A DNA stretch of 42,078 nucleotides, taken from the NCBI GenBank assembly GCA_002898715.1, contig BEIA01000007.1, positions 1-42,078 of the forward strand, read 5' to 3'. The position numbers and the translations under genes are program-made. The DNA comes from a bacterium HR24. GTDB taxonomy: Bacteria; Chloroflexota; Dehalococcoidia; SM23-28-2; HRBIN24. The notes beneath the pieces were generated by a model. The model did no database searches, was not told where the DNA came from, and worked only from the letters and a program-made list of their open reading frames with translations. Shown here in pieces: positions 16,430 to 25,087 of this stretch. How positions within the stretch are numbered: the first letter of the stretch is position 1; each line of letters opens with the position of its first letter.

Positions 16430-17144
16430 GCCGACCCTCCCCTTCCCGCTCGAGCGCTGCCGCCGCCACGGCCACCACCTCCGCCGCCACGGCCAGCGGC
16501 AGCCGAGAAGTCTCCACCGCCAGGTGGTAATGATGGGGGTCATCGGGGTCGACCTTCCAGAAGCGCCGATAGAACAGGTGGCGGCCGCGGTCAGCCTGGG
16601 CTACCTGGCGCGCCGCCTCGTCCAGCGAGAGCCCTTCGCGCTCGGCGTAGCGCTGTACGCGCATCTCCTTGGGCGCCAGGGCCAGCACGTGCAGGGCGCC
16701 CGGGAAGTCGCGCAGCACGACATGGCTGCCACGGCCCAGCAACACCACGTCGCCCCGGTATGCCAGCTCCTGGAGAATGCCCGTGAGAACCTTCAGGTAG
16801 AGAGCGTCGTCCACCTCCAGCTCCTGCCCCTCCTCCATCTGGGAGGCCATCTCGGTGTAGGTGCGGGAGAAGATGACTTCCAGTCCGGTGCCGCCAGCCA
16901 GGGGGTCGGCGCCCAGGAGGGCGGAGCGCTCCAGGAAGCCGCGCATGAGCTGGGCCAGGCGCTCGCGCAGGCCCAGGCATCGCTCGTCGCGCTCCGCCAC
17001 GCGCTCCACGCGCACGCCCAGGCGGCGGGCCGCGTCCACGAGTATCTGCTGGTCGACCAAGTCCAGCCCCAGCTTCTGGGCTACCAGCAGCCCCAACTCG
17101 CGAGCGCCCGATCCCACAGCCCCGGAAACAGTTATGATAGGCAT
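16425..17144 (-). CDS. Cytidylate-kinase-like family protein
   Basis: 239 residues. ATG at 17144 with a GAGGAGAGG site upstream. The N-terminus VSGAVGSGARELGLLVAQKLG is the degenerate P-loop of the Cytidylate_kin2 group (GSGA in place of GKS/T), followed by LDLVDQQILVDAARRLG. A later VVLLGRGSHVVLRDFPGALHVLALAP is also typical of this family. These proteins resemble CMP kinase but their substrate is usually unknown. It was the upstream partner of the Uma2 pseudogene. Confidence 0.8.
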   Translation of the reverse strand: MPIITVSGAVGSGARELGLLVAQKLGLDLVDQQILVDAARRLGVRVERVAERDERCLGLRERLAQLMRGFLERSALLGADPLAGGTGLEVIFSRTYTEMASQMEEGQELEVDDALYLKVLTGILQELAYRGDVVLLGRGSHVVLRDFPGALHVLALAPKEMRVQRYAEREGLSLDEAARQVAQADRGRHLFYRRFWKVDPDDPHHYHLAVETSRLPLAVAAEVVAVAAAALEREGEGRP

Positions 17145-17242
17145 CCGTCTTCGCCTCTCCTCATAGCGACAACAGGATAACTCGTGCGGAGCACCTTGGG
17201 AACTGGCATGCCGGCTCGGCTACAATGGCCTGCGGGACGCAC

Positions 17243-18031
17243 ATGCCTGCGCAAAAGGGCTACAGGCTGCCACTGTCGTACATCATTCGCTTTGCCGTGG
17301 CGGTGCTCACGGGCAGACGCCGCGAGGTGGGGCGGGACGCGGCGGCGGTGCTGGCCCGCTCTGGCCTGAGGTGCCGGATCGATGGGGCGGAGCGCATACC
17401 CACTCGGGGGCCCTTCGTGCTCATCGCCAACCACTACGAGCGCCCGGGGCTCAAGGTGTTCTGGGGAGGGATGCTCCTGACTGCCGCCGTGTGGGAGCGT
17501 CGAGGGCAGTCGCCCCGCTGGCTCATGACCAGCGAGTGGTACAACTATCGCCTGGGCCCCGTGCCCGTGCCCGTCTGGCTGCTGCGCTGGCTTTTCCGCC
17601 GTCTGGCCAGCGTCTACGGCCTGGTCATCGTGCCGCGGGCGCGGGAGCGGGGCGTAGGGCGGGCGGCAGCGCTGAGGGCGGTGCTGGAGGCCGTGGCCAC
17701 CGACCCCCGGCCCATCGCCCTCTTCCCGGAGGGCATCGGCACTGGCCGGCTACTGCGGCCTCCCGAGGGTGTAGGTCTGCTACTGCTGGCCCTGGCCGAG
17801 CGGGGCGTCCCCTGCCTGCCCGCTGGCCTGTACGAAGAGGAGGAGGGGACGCTGGTGGCCCGCTTCGGTGAGCCATTCCTGGCCCAGGCTGCAGGGGAGA
17901 AAGAGGAGCGCTTTCGCCGCGCCCGCGACGAGGCTATGCTGGCCATCGGCCGGCTGCTCCCCAGAGGCCTGTGGGGCGATTACACCGCCGACCTGCAACG
18001 GCTGCTGGAGAGAGGCCAGCATTTGGCCTGA
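17243..18031 (+). CDS. PlsC-like lysophospholipid acyltransferase, divergent
   Basis: 262 residues from ATG 17243. A TACAAT element at 17221-17226 would start transcription near 17233, which makes the in-frame ATG at 17225 too early. The acyltransferase-like order is present: VLIANHYERPG is the place of the NHx4D motif, and LFPEGIGTG is the place of the FPEGTRS block. The usual Asp of Hx4D is not present (His64 is followed by YERPG). This may be a different acyltransferase or an inactive relative. It runs 12 bases ahead of the next gene and probably shares its transcript. Confidence 0.7.
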   Translation: MPAQKGYRLPLSYIIRFAVAVLTGRRREVGRDAAAVLARSGLRCRIDGAERIPTRGPFVLIANHYERPGLKVFWGGMLLTAAVWERRGQSPRWLMTSEWYNYRLGPVPVPVWLLRWLFRRLASVYGLVIVPRARERGVGRAAALRAVLEAVATDPRPIALFPEGIGTGRLLRPPEGVGLLLLALAERGVPCLPAGLYEEEEGTLVARFGEPFLAQAAGEKEERFRRARDEAMLAIGRLLPRGLWGDYTADLQRLLERGQHLA

Positions 18032-18043
18032 ACGGTGGGGACG

Positions 18044-19477
18044 ATGGCGGCCCGCGACGACCTGCCGGCCATGCCTCTGCTGGACCGGCTGCTGTACGCC
18101 TCGGCCAGCTTCGGAGGGAACGTCCTGTCCCGTTCCCGCGACCTGTGGCTCATTTACTTCTATGCTCCCCCGCCCGATGCCGACATACCCCGGCGGGTGC
18201 CGGTGCTGGTGCTCGGGGCGCTGCTGCTGGCGGCCCGCGTCATCGAGGCCTTTGACGACCCCCTCATCGGCTGGTGGAGCGACCGGACGCGTAGCCGCTG
18301 GGGGCGGCGCATCCCCTTCGTCCTGTTCGCCACGCCGTTCTATGCCCTTTTCGCCGCGCTCCTGTGGACGCCGCCCGACCCGGGCCAGAGCGCCCTCAAC
18401 GCCGCCTACCTGTTCATCGTCCTGGAGGCGTTCCATCTGTTCAGCACTCTTTCGGGCGGCCCCTTCGAATCGCTCCTGCCGGAGATAGCGCCCCGCTCCC
18501 AGGACAGGGTGAGCATCGTCACCTGGCAGGTGTTCTTCGGCACCATCGGCGCCTTCGTGGCGCTGGTGGTGAGCGGCATCATTGTGGACGTGGCCGGCTT
18601 CCAGGCCATGGGAGTGACCATGGCCGTGCTGGCCTTCGCCTCGCGGTACATCGGGCTTGCCGGCGCCTGGCGTCACGCGCGCCGCGATGTGGAGCCGGCC
18701 CGCACCGACTTTCTGCAGGCAGTCCGCTCGACCCTGGCCAACAGCCAGTTCCGCGCCTTCCTGCCCACCTTCATCCTCTTCAACGCCGCCATCTCGCTGC
18801 TCACCTCGGCGCTGCCCTACTGGGCAGCGGTGGTGCTGCTGGGCGGCCTGAAGCCCGAGATAGCCCGGGTGGAATCTGGACGCGAACTGGCGCTCCAGTT
18901 GGGGCCGCTGGAGTTCGGCGTGGGCGTGGGGACCGCGGTGGGGCTGCTGACAGGGGCAGCCATCGTGGTGGTGCTGGCCTCGCTGCCCCTGGTCTATCAG
19001 CTCTCGGTGCGGAAGGGGAAGGCGTGGGTCTACTCGCGCGCCCTGCTGTACGGCTCCCTGTACATGCCCTGGCTGGCCTTCATGGGCTTCATACCCGGCG
19101 TGGACCCCTTCCTGCAGGCCCTCCTATTCGTCGCCTTCATCGGCGTCCCTATGGCTGCCGTGTACACCTTCCCCAACGCCATCCAGGCCGACATTGTCGA
19201 CTACGATTACCTCCTGACCGGGCAACGGCGCGAGGCGATATACTACGCCACGCAGGCCACCCTGGAAAAGATCGCCTCGGCGCTGTACCCGGCGGTGCTG
19301 GCGGTGCTGCTATCGCTGGGGGCCAGCGCGGAGAATCCCCTGGGCATCCGGCTGGTAGGCCCGGTGGCGGGCCTCGCCTGCCTGTTGGGCCTGGTCACCT
19401 TCCGGGCCTATCGCTTGCCCGATCAGGTAACGCCAGAGGCGGTGCAGGGACGGGGGCTCAGCGTAAAGCGGGCCTAG
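18044..19477 (+). CDS. GPH-family (MFS_2) sugar:cation symporter-like transporter
   Basis: 477 residues from ATG 18044, with GGTGGGG just upstream; a GTG at 18035 is also in frame. About twelve membrane helices. The conserved segment DDPLIGWWSDRTRSRWGRR near the first cytoplasmic loop identifies the glycoside-pentoside-hexuronide:cation symporter group (MelB-like). The C-terminal half has the YTFPNAIQADIVDYDYLLTG segment of that family. It is more likely to move a small sugar or related solute than a lipid, although it follows an acyltransferase gene. The stop shares the CTAG with the stop of the convergent gene. Confidence 0.85.
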   Translation: MAARDDLPAMPLLDRLLYASASFGGNVLSRSRDLWLIYFYAPPPDADIPRRVPVLVLGALLLAARVIEAFDDPLIGWWSDRTRSRWGRRIPFVLFATPFYALFAALLWTPPDPGQSALNAAYLFIVLEAFHLFSTLSGGPFESLLPEIAPRSQDRVSIVTWQVFFGTIGAFVALVVSGIIVDVAGFQAMGVTMAVLAFASRYIGLAGAWRHARRDVEPARTDFLQAVRSTLANSQFRAFLPTFILFNAAISLLTSALPYWAAVVLLGGLKPEIARVESGRELALQLGPLEFGVGVGTAVGLLTGAAIVVVLASLPLVYQLSVRKGKAWVYSRALLYGSLYMPWLAFMGFIPGVDPFLQALLFVAFIGVPMAAVYTFPNAIQADIVDYDYLLTGQRREAIYYATQATLEKIASALYPAVLAVLLSLGASAENPLGIRLVGPVAGLACLLGLVTFRAYRLPDQVTPEAVQGRGLSVKRA

Positions 19478-20166
19478 TCCGGGGCGCGCGTGGGCGTGGG
19501 GCCCGGCGTGGCAGTGGGGGCAGCCCCCGGCGGCCCGAATATAATGATAACCTCGTCGCCGTCGTGGGGTATGTAGTCCTCGAAGTCGGCCCGGGGCTCG
19601 TTGTTAACCCACACCTGGACCTGCCCGGGCTGGCCCTGGAGGGGACCTTCGCCGCAGGGGTCGCCGTTGCGGTAGACGTGCGTATCGCCAGGGATCTGTA
19701 GCATGTCCTGCGACAGGGCGCCGCCGGTGCCCAGGGCCCTGCCAGCGTACTCGAAGAACTTGACCAGGCGCGCCCCCCTGCCCTCCTCGGACGCGTTCTC
19801 GGGATGGATATGGATGTACCCGTCGCCGTGCGTGTGGACGCCGCCCGGGAATGTGGGCAGGTTGGGCTGGCGCACGCCACAGACCCAGACCTCGTAGCGG
19901 GCGTGCCAGTGATCGCCGATACGCGGGCTCACGGCCCCCGCCTCGCGGAATAAAACCAGCCCCAAGAAGATGGCCAGCACCGCGACCGCTATTACGACCA
20001 CCGGTAACCACGGGGGAAGGTAGAAGGTGATGCCGGGGCGGGGCGGAGGGCTGGCCTGCCGGCGGGCCGCCGTCTTGGGCTGACCGCGACGCCAGAACGC
20101 CAGGGGGCTGGGCTCCTGTCGCCGCTGCTGGGCGCGTCGCGACCGCCGTCGCTCCCGTCGGGTCAT
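19474..20166 (-). CDS. Membrane-anchored protein with a His-rich extracellular domain
   Basis: 230 residues; its ATG overlaps the rpiB stop (ATGA). A strongly basic cytoplasmic segment (residues 1-30) precedes one membrane helix (~residues 52-72, LPVVVIAVAVLAIFLGLVLF). The outer domain has DHWHARYEVWVCG and GGVHTHGDGYIHIHPENA, both rich in His and possibly metal-binding, then CGEGPLQGQPG and a proline/threonine-rich tail. No known family is certain. It is coupled to rpiB but has no obvious functional link to it. Confidence 0.75.
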   Translation of the reverse strand: MTRRERRRSRRAQQRRQEPSPLAFWRRGQPKTAARRQASPPPRPGITFYLPPWLPVVVIAVAVLAIFLGLVLFREAGAVSPRIGDHWHARYEVWVCGVRQPNLPTFPGGVHTHGDGYIHIHPENASEEGRGARLVKFFEYAGRALGTGGALSQDMLQIPGDTHVYRNGDPCGEGPLQGQPGQVQVWVNNEPRADFEDYIPHDGDEVIIIFGPPGAAPTATPGPTPTRAPD

Positions 20167-20633
20167 CGGGGAGCCCCCGAGGGCTGGCGATAGCGGCGGT
20201 CGAGCTCCTCCACCTTGGCGACGTTCTCGGCCTCGGTGGGGTCGGGCTCGGCGGAGAACCAGGCGTCCAGGATCTCCTTGGCGACGGCCTGGGAGGTGGA
20301 ACGCAGGCTGAGGCAGAGAACGTTGGCCTGGTTCCAGGCGCGGGCGCCACGCGCAGTCTCGGCGTCATGACACAGAGCGGCACGAATGCCGGGCACCTTA
20401 TTAGCAGCGATGGAGACGCCGGTGCCCGTCCAGCAGAAAAGGATGCCTTCGTCGGCCCGGCCGCTGGCTACCCTCTCCGCCACCTCGCGAGCGACATCGG
20501 CCCACTGCAGGGGCTCACCCGCGAGGGGGCCCACCAGCTCCAGCTGGAAGCCACGACGGCGCAGCTCCTCCACCACGTAGTCGGTGAGCGGCGTACGCTC
20601 GTCGCTTCCCACTGCCAGCCGCATGACCGCCAT
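20163..20633 (-). CDS. rpiB: Ribose-5-phosphate isomerase B (RpiB/LacAB family)
   Basis: 156 residues. ATG at 20633, with a second ATG at 20624 that is equally possible; GAGAGGAGG lies upstream. RpiB motifs are clear: VGSDERTPL at the start, FCWTGTGVSIAANKVPGIRAA around the substrate loop, and the ARAWNQANVLCLSLRSTS segment. The GTGVSIAANK loop replaces the common GTGIGMSIAANK with a slight shortening. It interconverts ribose-5-phosphate and ribulose-5-phosphate in the cytoplasm. It overlaps the next gene by four bases. Confidence 0.88.
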   Translation of the reverse strand: MAVMRLAVGSDERTPLTDYVVEELRRRGFQLELVGPLAGEPLQWADVAREVAERVASGRADEGILFCWTGTGVSIAANKVPGIRAALCHDAETARGARAWNQANVLCLSLRSTSQAVAKEILDAWFSAEPDPTEAENVAKVEELDRRYRQPSGAPR

Positions 20634-20653
20634 CGCCTCCTCTCGCAGACTAC

Positions 20654-20659
20654 ATTATA
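20654..20659 (-). promoter_or_regulatory. -10 box (TATAAT) of rpiB
   Basis: A perfect TATAAT on the minus strand lies 21 bases before the rpiB ATG. The matching -35 near 20677-20682 (TGGCCT) is poor. Confidence 0.5.
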
Positions 20660-20712
20660 TGGCGGCCCCATCTGCCAGGCCAGAAAGCGGGACCGCTGGC
20701 AGCGCGGGCTGC

Positions 20713-21396
20713 CTATACCCGAGCGGGCCGCGTCACCGCCGGTCGCTCGTCCACGAACAGGCGGGTGCGGTGCACCCTCCGCGGTGGCGACTGGAAGCCC
20801 AGGGCAGCCACCACCTGCTCGGCACGGCCGGCCGTCTGCTGGTCGGTGCGGAGCCGCATCCCCAAGATGAACGCCTCCTCGCCTTCGCCTTCCAGCCACA
20901 GGTCGTAGACGAGGGCCCTCAGGTCGTAGCGCCGCACCTGGCCCTGGCGCAGGTGCTGCCACGGGAGGGAGTGGGCAGCCAGCAGACGGTGGATAGCCTC
21001 CTCCGTCTCCTGCCGTGTCCTGCCCTCGGCCGCCACCTCCACCCGGTACTCGGCCCAACGTACCTGTGACTGGAGCGAGGGGGCCCTGAGCCCCACCTCT
21101 CGCACCGCCACCACCTCCGTGCCCGGCACCACCTGAGCGTTGACCGACCGCAAGAAGTCGCGCAGGGACACCCTCTGGGTGAGAAAGACATCCATCAGCT
21201 CTCCCGAGGAGGTGACCCCCACCGGCAGCGGCGAGGCGAGGGACAGGCGGGGTGTGGGACTGGCGCCACCGGAATAGGCCAGGGGCATGCCGGCCCGCCG
21301 CAGCACCCTCTCCCAGTAACGCATGAGATCCAGGTGGGTGATATACTTGACCGACTCCCCCCGCTGGAAGGTGGCGCGCAGCCGCTGGGCGGTCAT
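20713..21396 (-). CDS. TIGR03936-type radical-SAM-associated protein (DUF2344)
   Basis: 227 residues; ATG overlaps the stop of the upstream CNNM gene (ATGA). The N-terminal sequence FQRGESVKYITHLDLMRYWERVLRRAGMPLAYSGGASPTPRLSLASPLPVG is the hallmark of the DUF2344 family, normally the C-terminal part of, or partner for, a radical-SAM protein (TIGR03960). No radical-SAM gene is next to it here. Its role is not known; family members are often near ribosomal protein or RNase genes. Confidence 0.85.
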   Translation of the reverse strand: MTAQRLRATFQRGESVKYITHLDLMRYWERVLRRAGMPLAYSGGASPTPRLSLASPLPVGVTSSGELMDVFLTQRVSLRDFLRSVNAQVVPGTEVVAVREVGLRAPSLQSQVRWAEYRVEVAAEGRTRQETEEAIHRLLAAHSLPWQHLRQGQVRRYDLRALVYDLWLEGEGEEAFILGMRLRTDQQTAGRAEQVVAALGFQSPPRRVHRTRLFVDERPAVTRPARV

Positions 21397-22751
21397 CTCG
21401 GCGGCTCTTCCCCCGGAACGGCGCTGAGCTTGGTCACTGTCACTTCCTCTATCTTACGCCCGGACATGCGGGTCACGGTGATGCGCAGGCCGTTGTACAC
21501 GAACTGCTCCCCTTCCTGGGGTACCCGCCCCAGGTGGTCCAGCACGAAGCCCGCCACCGTTTCGTAGTCGCCTTCGGGCAGGTCGAGGCCCAGCTCCTGG
21601 TTGGCGTCGTCGATAGACATGCCCCCGTCCAGGCGATAGGTGCGCTCGTCGACGGTGACGAACTCTTCCTGGGCGGGCCTCAGCTCGTCGCTGACCACCC
21701 CCACCAGCTCTTCCAGGAGCATCTCTAGGGTGACGACGCCGGCGGTGCCGCCGAACTCGTCCACCACCACCGCCATCTGCTGTCCGGAGCGCTGCATCTC
21801 CCAGAACAGGTCGCCCACCCGCTTGCTCTCGGGCACGAACAGGGCGGGCCGCATGCACCAGTCGATGACGCTGTCCGGGGTCACTTCGCCCTGGGCCAGT
21901 CCCTTGAGCACGTCCTTGATGTTGACGATGCCGACCACGTTGTCAACAGTGCCGTCGTAGACGGGAAAGCGGCTGTGGGGCTTCTGCACGAAGACGCGGT
22001 AGAACTCGCCGATGGTGGTGCCCCGTTCCAGCCACACGACCTCGGTGCGGGGCACCATCACCTCGCGCACTCGCCGTTCGCCGAAGCGGAAGACCCTTTC
22101 CAGCAGCTCTGCCTGGCGCTCCTCCACCGCCTCCTCCTCGGCGGCGATGTCGATGAGCGTGCGCAGTTCCGCCTCGGTGACGGTAGGGGTCACCCCCATC
22201 CGCTCTCCGAAGAGCAGGCGGGATATCCAGGCCGGCGCCGCCGAGAGGGGTACCACGATGGGCCGCAGCAGCCACATCACCGCCGCCACAGGGCGGGCCA
22301 TCAGTAGGGGGAACGACTCGCCGGCATGGGCGGCGAGCACCTTGGGCAACACCTCGCCCAGCATGGCCAGGCCCAGGGTCATGAGTCCCGTGCCCACCAC
22401 TAGCCCCCACACCCCGCCCACCGACTGGGCCGCGATGAAGCTGCCGGCGGTGGAGGCCACGATGACCGACAGGTTCTGCAACACCACGATGAAGGTAAAG
22501 AACCGCTCCTTGGCCTGCTGCAGGTGGTAGAGGGCAGCCGCCGCCCGGCTGCCCTGCTCCATCAGGTGGCGGACGCGGATGCGATTGGCGCCCACCACCG
22601 CTATCTCGATGCCGTTGACCAGGGAGTAGGCCAGGACGGACACGCCCAGGGCCACCGCGGCCACGTGGATGGGGACCCCGCTCACCTCCAGGGCGTCGGT
22701 CTGGGGCTGGGCGAGAGTCCAAGGCTCGAAGGAACGAAACGGGAGTTCCAT
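21393..22751 (-). CDS. CNNM/CorC (hemolysin-type) membrane protein with CBS pair
   Basis: 452 residues. Start ATG at 22751 without a strong ribosome site. A DUF21 membrane domain with about four helices (residues ~25-190; GLAMLGEVLPKVLAAHAGES) is followed by two CBS domains (residues ~215-340; REVMVPRTEVVWLE and VVVDEFGGTAGVVTLEMLLEELVGVV) and a C-terminal CorC_HlyC transporter-associated domain (~residues 355-440). Members bind Mg and ATP and help magnesium homeostasis; the older name hemolysin is misleading. It lies between meaB and the DUF2344 gene. Confidence 0.9.
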   Translation of the reverse strand: MELPFRSFEPWTLAQPQTDALEVSGVPIHVAAVALGVSVLAYSLVNGIEIAVVGANRIRVRHLMEQGSRAAAALYHLQQAKERFFTFIVVLQNLSVIVASTAGSFIAAQSVGGVWGLVVGTGLMTLGLAMLGEVLPKVLAAHAGESFPLLMARPVAAVMWLLRPIVVPLSAAPAWISRLLFGERMGVTPTVTEAELRTLIDIAAEEEAVEERQAELLERVFRFGERRVREVMVPRTEVVWLERGTTIGEFYRVFVQKPHSRFPVYDGTVDNVVGIVNIKDVLKGLAQGEVTPDSVIDWCMRPALFVPESKRVGDLFWEMQRSGQQMAVVVDEFGGTAGVVTLEMLLEELVGVVSDELRPAQEEFVTVDERTYRLDGGMSIDDANQELGLDLPEGDYETVAGFVLDHLGRVPQEGEQFVYNGLRITVTRMSGRKIEEVTVTKLSAVPGEEPPR

Positions 22752-22781
22752 CGCTGGTCGCCCGGGCGAGGGCGCGGGGCG

Positions 22782-23741
22782 TCAGCGTCCCCTGGTGGTA
22801 GCCCTGTCCGCCAGCCGCCGCGCCGCCGTGTAGGGGTCTATCTCCCGCTGGGCCACCGCCTCCACCAGCTCCTCCAACCTGCCGTCCTCCTGCGCCAGCC
22901 GTAGCGCCTCTTCCCACAGGTGGCCGAAAAGGGCATACAGGAGGCGCCGGCGGGCCCGCTCCCGCCCCACCTCGCGGCCGGCCCCGGTCGTCTCCAGGTG
23001 CCTACCGTGGGCATCGATGGCCTCTACCAGGTCGCCGATGCCGTCGCCGCGTATGGCCACCGTCCGCACGATGGGCACGCGCCAGCCGTCCTCCTTGTCC
23101 AGATTGACGAACTCCGCCAACTGGTTGGCCAGGATATCGGCCCGGGGCAGGTCCGCCTTGTTCACCACCAGGATGTGGGCGATCTCCAGAATGCCCGCCT
23201 TGATGGCCTGGATCTCGTCGCCGGTGCCGGGCACCGTAACCACCAGGACAGTATGGGCGGCATCCATCACCTGTACCTCGTCCTGGCCAGCACCCACCGT
23301 CTCCACGATGATGATGTCCATGCCCCAGGCGTCCAGCACGCTGACCACGTCCATGGTGGCCGGCGCCAGTCCGCCCACGGCGCCGCGGCTGGCCATGCTG
23401 CGAATAAACACGCCCGGGTCTGAGGTGAGCCCCTGCATCCGCACCCGGTCGCCCAGCAGCGCGCCCTGGCTGAAGGGGCTGGTGGGGTCTACCGCCACCA
23501 CGCCGACGGTGCGCCCGCGACGCCTCAATTCCTGAGCCAGGGCGAAGATAAGGGTGCTCTTGCCCGAGCCAGCTGCACCGGTGATGCCCACCACGTGGGC
23601 CCGCCCGGTACGCGGATAGAGGAGGCGCATGGCCTCCTTCCCTTCCGGATAGCCGTTCTCCACCAGGCTGAGCAGGCGGCTGAGGGAGCGGCGGTCGCCG
23701 GCCAGGGCCTTCTCCACCAGTTCGGGTACGCCTTGGGTCAC
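22782..23741 (-). CDS. meaB: Methylmalonyl-CoA-mutase-associated GTPase MeaB
   Basis: 319 residues from a GTG at 23741 that overlaps the preceding stop (GTGA). The G3E-type GTPase has its P-loop in [20 protein letters not shown], then [20 protein letters not shown], the metal-binding [18 protein letters not shown], and the base-specificity NKAD. MeaB loads cobalamin and protects methylmalonyl-CoA mutase. It is immediately downstream of the cobalamin subunit and in the same operon as mutA and the epimerase, which fits. Confidence 0.93.
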   Translation of the reverse strand: MTQGVPELVEKALAGDRRSLSRLLSLVENGYPEGKEAMRLLYPRTGRAHVVGITGAAGSGKSTLIFALAQELRRRGRTVGVVAVDPTSPFSQGALLGDRVRMQGLTSDPGVFIRSMASRGAVGGLAPATMDVVSVLDAWGMDIIIVETVGAGQDEVQVMDAAHTVLVVTVPGTGDEIQAIKAGILEIAHILVVNKADLPRADILANQLAEFVNLDKEDGWRVPIVRTVAIRGDGIGDLVEAIDAHGRHLETTGAGREVGRERARRRLLYALFGHLWEEALRLAQEDGRLEELVEAVAQREIDPYTAARRLADRATTRGR

Positions 23742-24160
23742 GACCTCACTCCCGCCCCGCGCGGCTGCACGTTCTGGCGCACCCACTCCACGATCTCGGT
23801 GGTGGGGGTGCCCGGCCCGAAGATGGCCTTGAAGCCCAGCCGCTCCAGCTCGGGCACATCTTCCTGGGGGATGATGCCGCCGGCAAAGAGGACCACATCG
23901 TCCAGGCCGCGCTTCTTGAGCTCTTCCACCACCCGCGGGAACAGCTCCAGGTGCGCGCCCGAGAGGATGGACAGCCCCACGGCATCGGCGTCCTCCTGCA
24001 GGGCCGTCTCGGCGATCATCTCGGGCGTCTGGCGGATGCCGGTATATACCACCTCGAAGCCGGCGTCCCGCAGGGCGCGGGCCACCACCTTGGCGCCACG
24101 GTCGTGGCCGTCCAGCCCGGGCTTGGCGACGACGATCTTGACCTTGCGCTCCTGGGTCAT
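23738..24160 (-). CDS. mcmB: Methylmalonyl-CoA mutase, cobalamin-binding small subunit
   Basis: 140 residues from ATG 24160 with GAGGT eight bases upstream. It carries the B12-binding signature: the D-x-H-x-x-G motif in [11 protein letters not shown] (residues 17-22), SILSGAH and the FAGGIIP loop. It is the detached cobalamin domain; the catalytic TIM-barrel domain is the separate gene mutA at 25931-27601. The split mutase is common in archaea and some bacteria. It is followed at once by meaB. Confidence 0.93.
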   Translation of the reverse strand: MTQERKVKIVVAKPGLDGHDRGAKVVARALRDAGFEVVYTGIRQTPEMIAETALQEDADAVGLSILSGAHLELFPRVVEELKKRGLDDVVLFAGGIIPQEDVPELERLGFKAIFGPGTPTTEIVEWVRQNVQPRGAGVRS

Positions 24161-24269
24161 GTTCGGCGACCTCGCTGAACGTTTTCTCTGCCTATATGTT
24201 ACACGTCGGGCGACAGGAAATGAATTTCGGGCCCGGCCGCCCGCACAGCCGACTCGGGGCACCCCTCAT

Positions 24270-24292
24270 CCCCGCAGGCAGGCCTGCCGGGG
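24270..24292 (-). terminator. Candidate hairpin after the VOC gene
   Basis: CCCCGGCAGGC and GCCTGCGGGG pair with a single-base bulge (24270-24292), just after the stop at 24303 on the minus strand. It may slow or end transcription between the epimerase cluster and mcmB. There is no T tract, and the 142-base gap to mcmB may also hold a promoter I cannot place. Confidence 0.35.
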
Positions 24293-24302
24293 CCGGCGCA
24301 GC

Positions 24303-24683
24303 TCAGACGCGCTGTATCAGCAGCAGAGGGGCCCCGCCCGTGTGTTCGGGGGCGACGGTGGCAGCGCGGGTGCCCTCCTCCGGGCCCGGTCCAGGGCCCG
24401 AGACCTGCACTCCGGACTCGCGCAGCCGTTCCACCAGGCTGTCCAGGTCGTCCACTTCCAGGCAGAGGGCCAGGATCCCCTCGCTGGCCTCGGTTCCAGG
24501 CAGACGGCGGGCGGCCACGTCCGGCCGCAGCACCACCAGGGTCGTCTCCCCCACGCGGATGTGCCCCTCCTCCCCCTGCGCGCAGCCCATGGAGCGCAGC
24601 CCCAGGTTGGTCTCGTAAGTGGCCAGGGCAGCGTCCACGTCCTGGGCGACGATGAGCACTTGCCAGAGCCTGCGCACGCTCAT
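24303..24683 (-). CDS. VOC-superfamily (glyoxalase-like) protein
   Basis: 126 residues, ATG overlapping the epimerase stop (ATGA). It has the paired beta-alpha-beta-beta-beta pattern of vicinal oxygen chelate proteins (VLIVAQDVDAALATYETNLGLRSMG; ILALCLEVDDLDSLVERLRESGVQV). The usual metal-ligand His near the N-terminus is not seen (Gln at that position) and the C-terminal Glu is not clear, so a catalytic role is uncertain. It is a second VOC protein next to the true epimerase. Confidence 0.75.
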   Translation of the reverse strand: MSVRRLWQVLIVAQDVDAALATYETNLGLRSMGCAQGEEGHIRVGETTLVVLRPDVAARRLPGTEASEGILALCLEVDDLDSLVERLRESGVQVSGPGPGPEEGTRAATVAPEHTGGAPLLLIQRV

Positions 24684-25087
24684 GGTCCCTCCACTGGCTG
24701 GGCGAGTTCCACCAGCACGCCGTGGTGGGCGCGCGGGTGCAGGAAGCAGATGAGGCCGGCGAGACCCTGACGGGGCCGTTGGTCGACCAGCTCCACGCCC
24801 TTGGCCTTGAGCTCCTCCAGCTCACGGGCCACATCATCGGTCTGGAAACAGATGTGGTGCAGGCCCTCGCCTCGGCGAGCCAGGAAGCGGCCCACGGGCG
24901 TGTCCGGCCCCGTGGGCTCCAGAAGCTCGATCTCGCTCTCGCCCACGGTCAGCAGGGCCGCCTTCACCCCCTGCTCCTCCACCACCGACTGCTTGTGGAC
25001 ATGCAGTCCCAGCAGGTCTCGGTAGAAGCGCAGGGCAGCCTCCAGGTCGCGGACGGCGATGCCCACGTGGTGCACTTTCTGGATCAC
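24680..25087 (-). CDS. mce: Methylmalonyl-CoA epimerase
   Basis: 135 residues from a GTG at 25087, chosen because GGAGG lies eight bases upstream and the GTG overlaps the previous stop (GTGA); the frame is open to 25108. VOC fold with the metal ligands expected of the family: VHHVGIAVRDLEAALRFYRD, EEQGVKAALL, GEGLHHICFQTDDV and GVLVELAQP. It turns (S)- into (R)-methylmalonyl-CoA, the form used by the mutase, on the way between propionyl-CoA and succinyl-CoA. Confidence 0.9.
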   Translation of the reverse strand: MIQKVHHVGIAVRDLEAALRFYRDLLGLHVHKQSVVEEQGVKAALLTVGESEIELLEPTGPDTPVGRFLARRGEGLHHICFQTDDVARELEELKAKGVELVDQRPRQGLAGLICFLHPRAHHGVLVELAQPVEGP

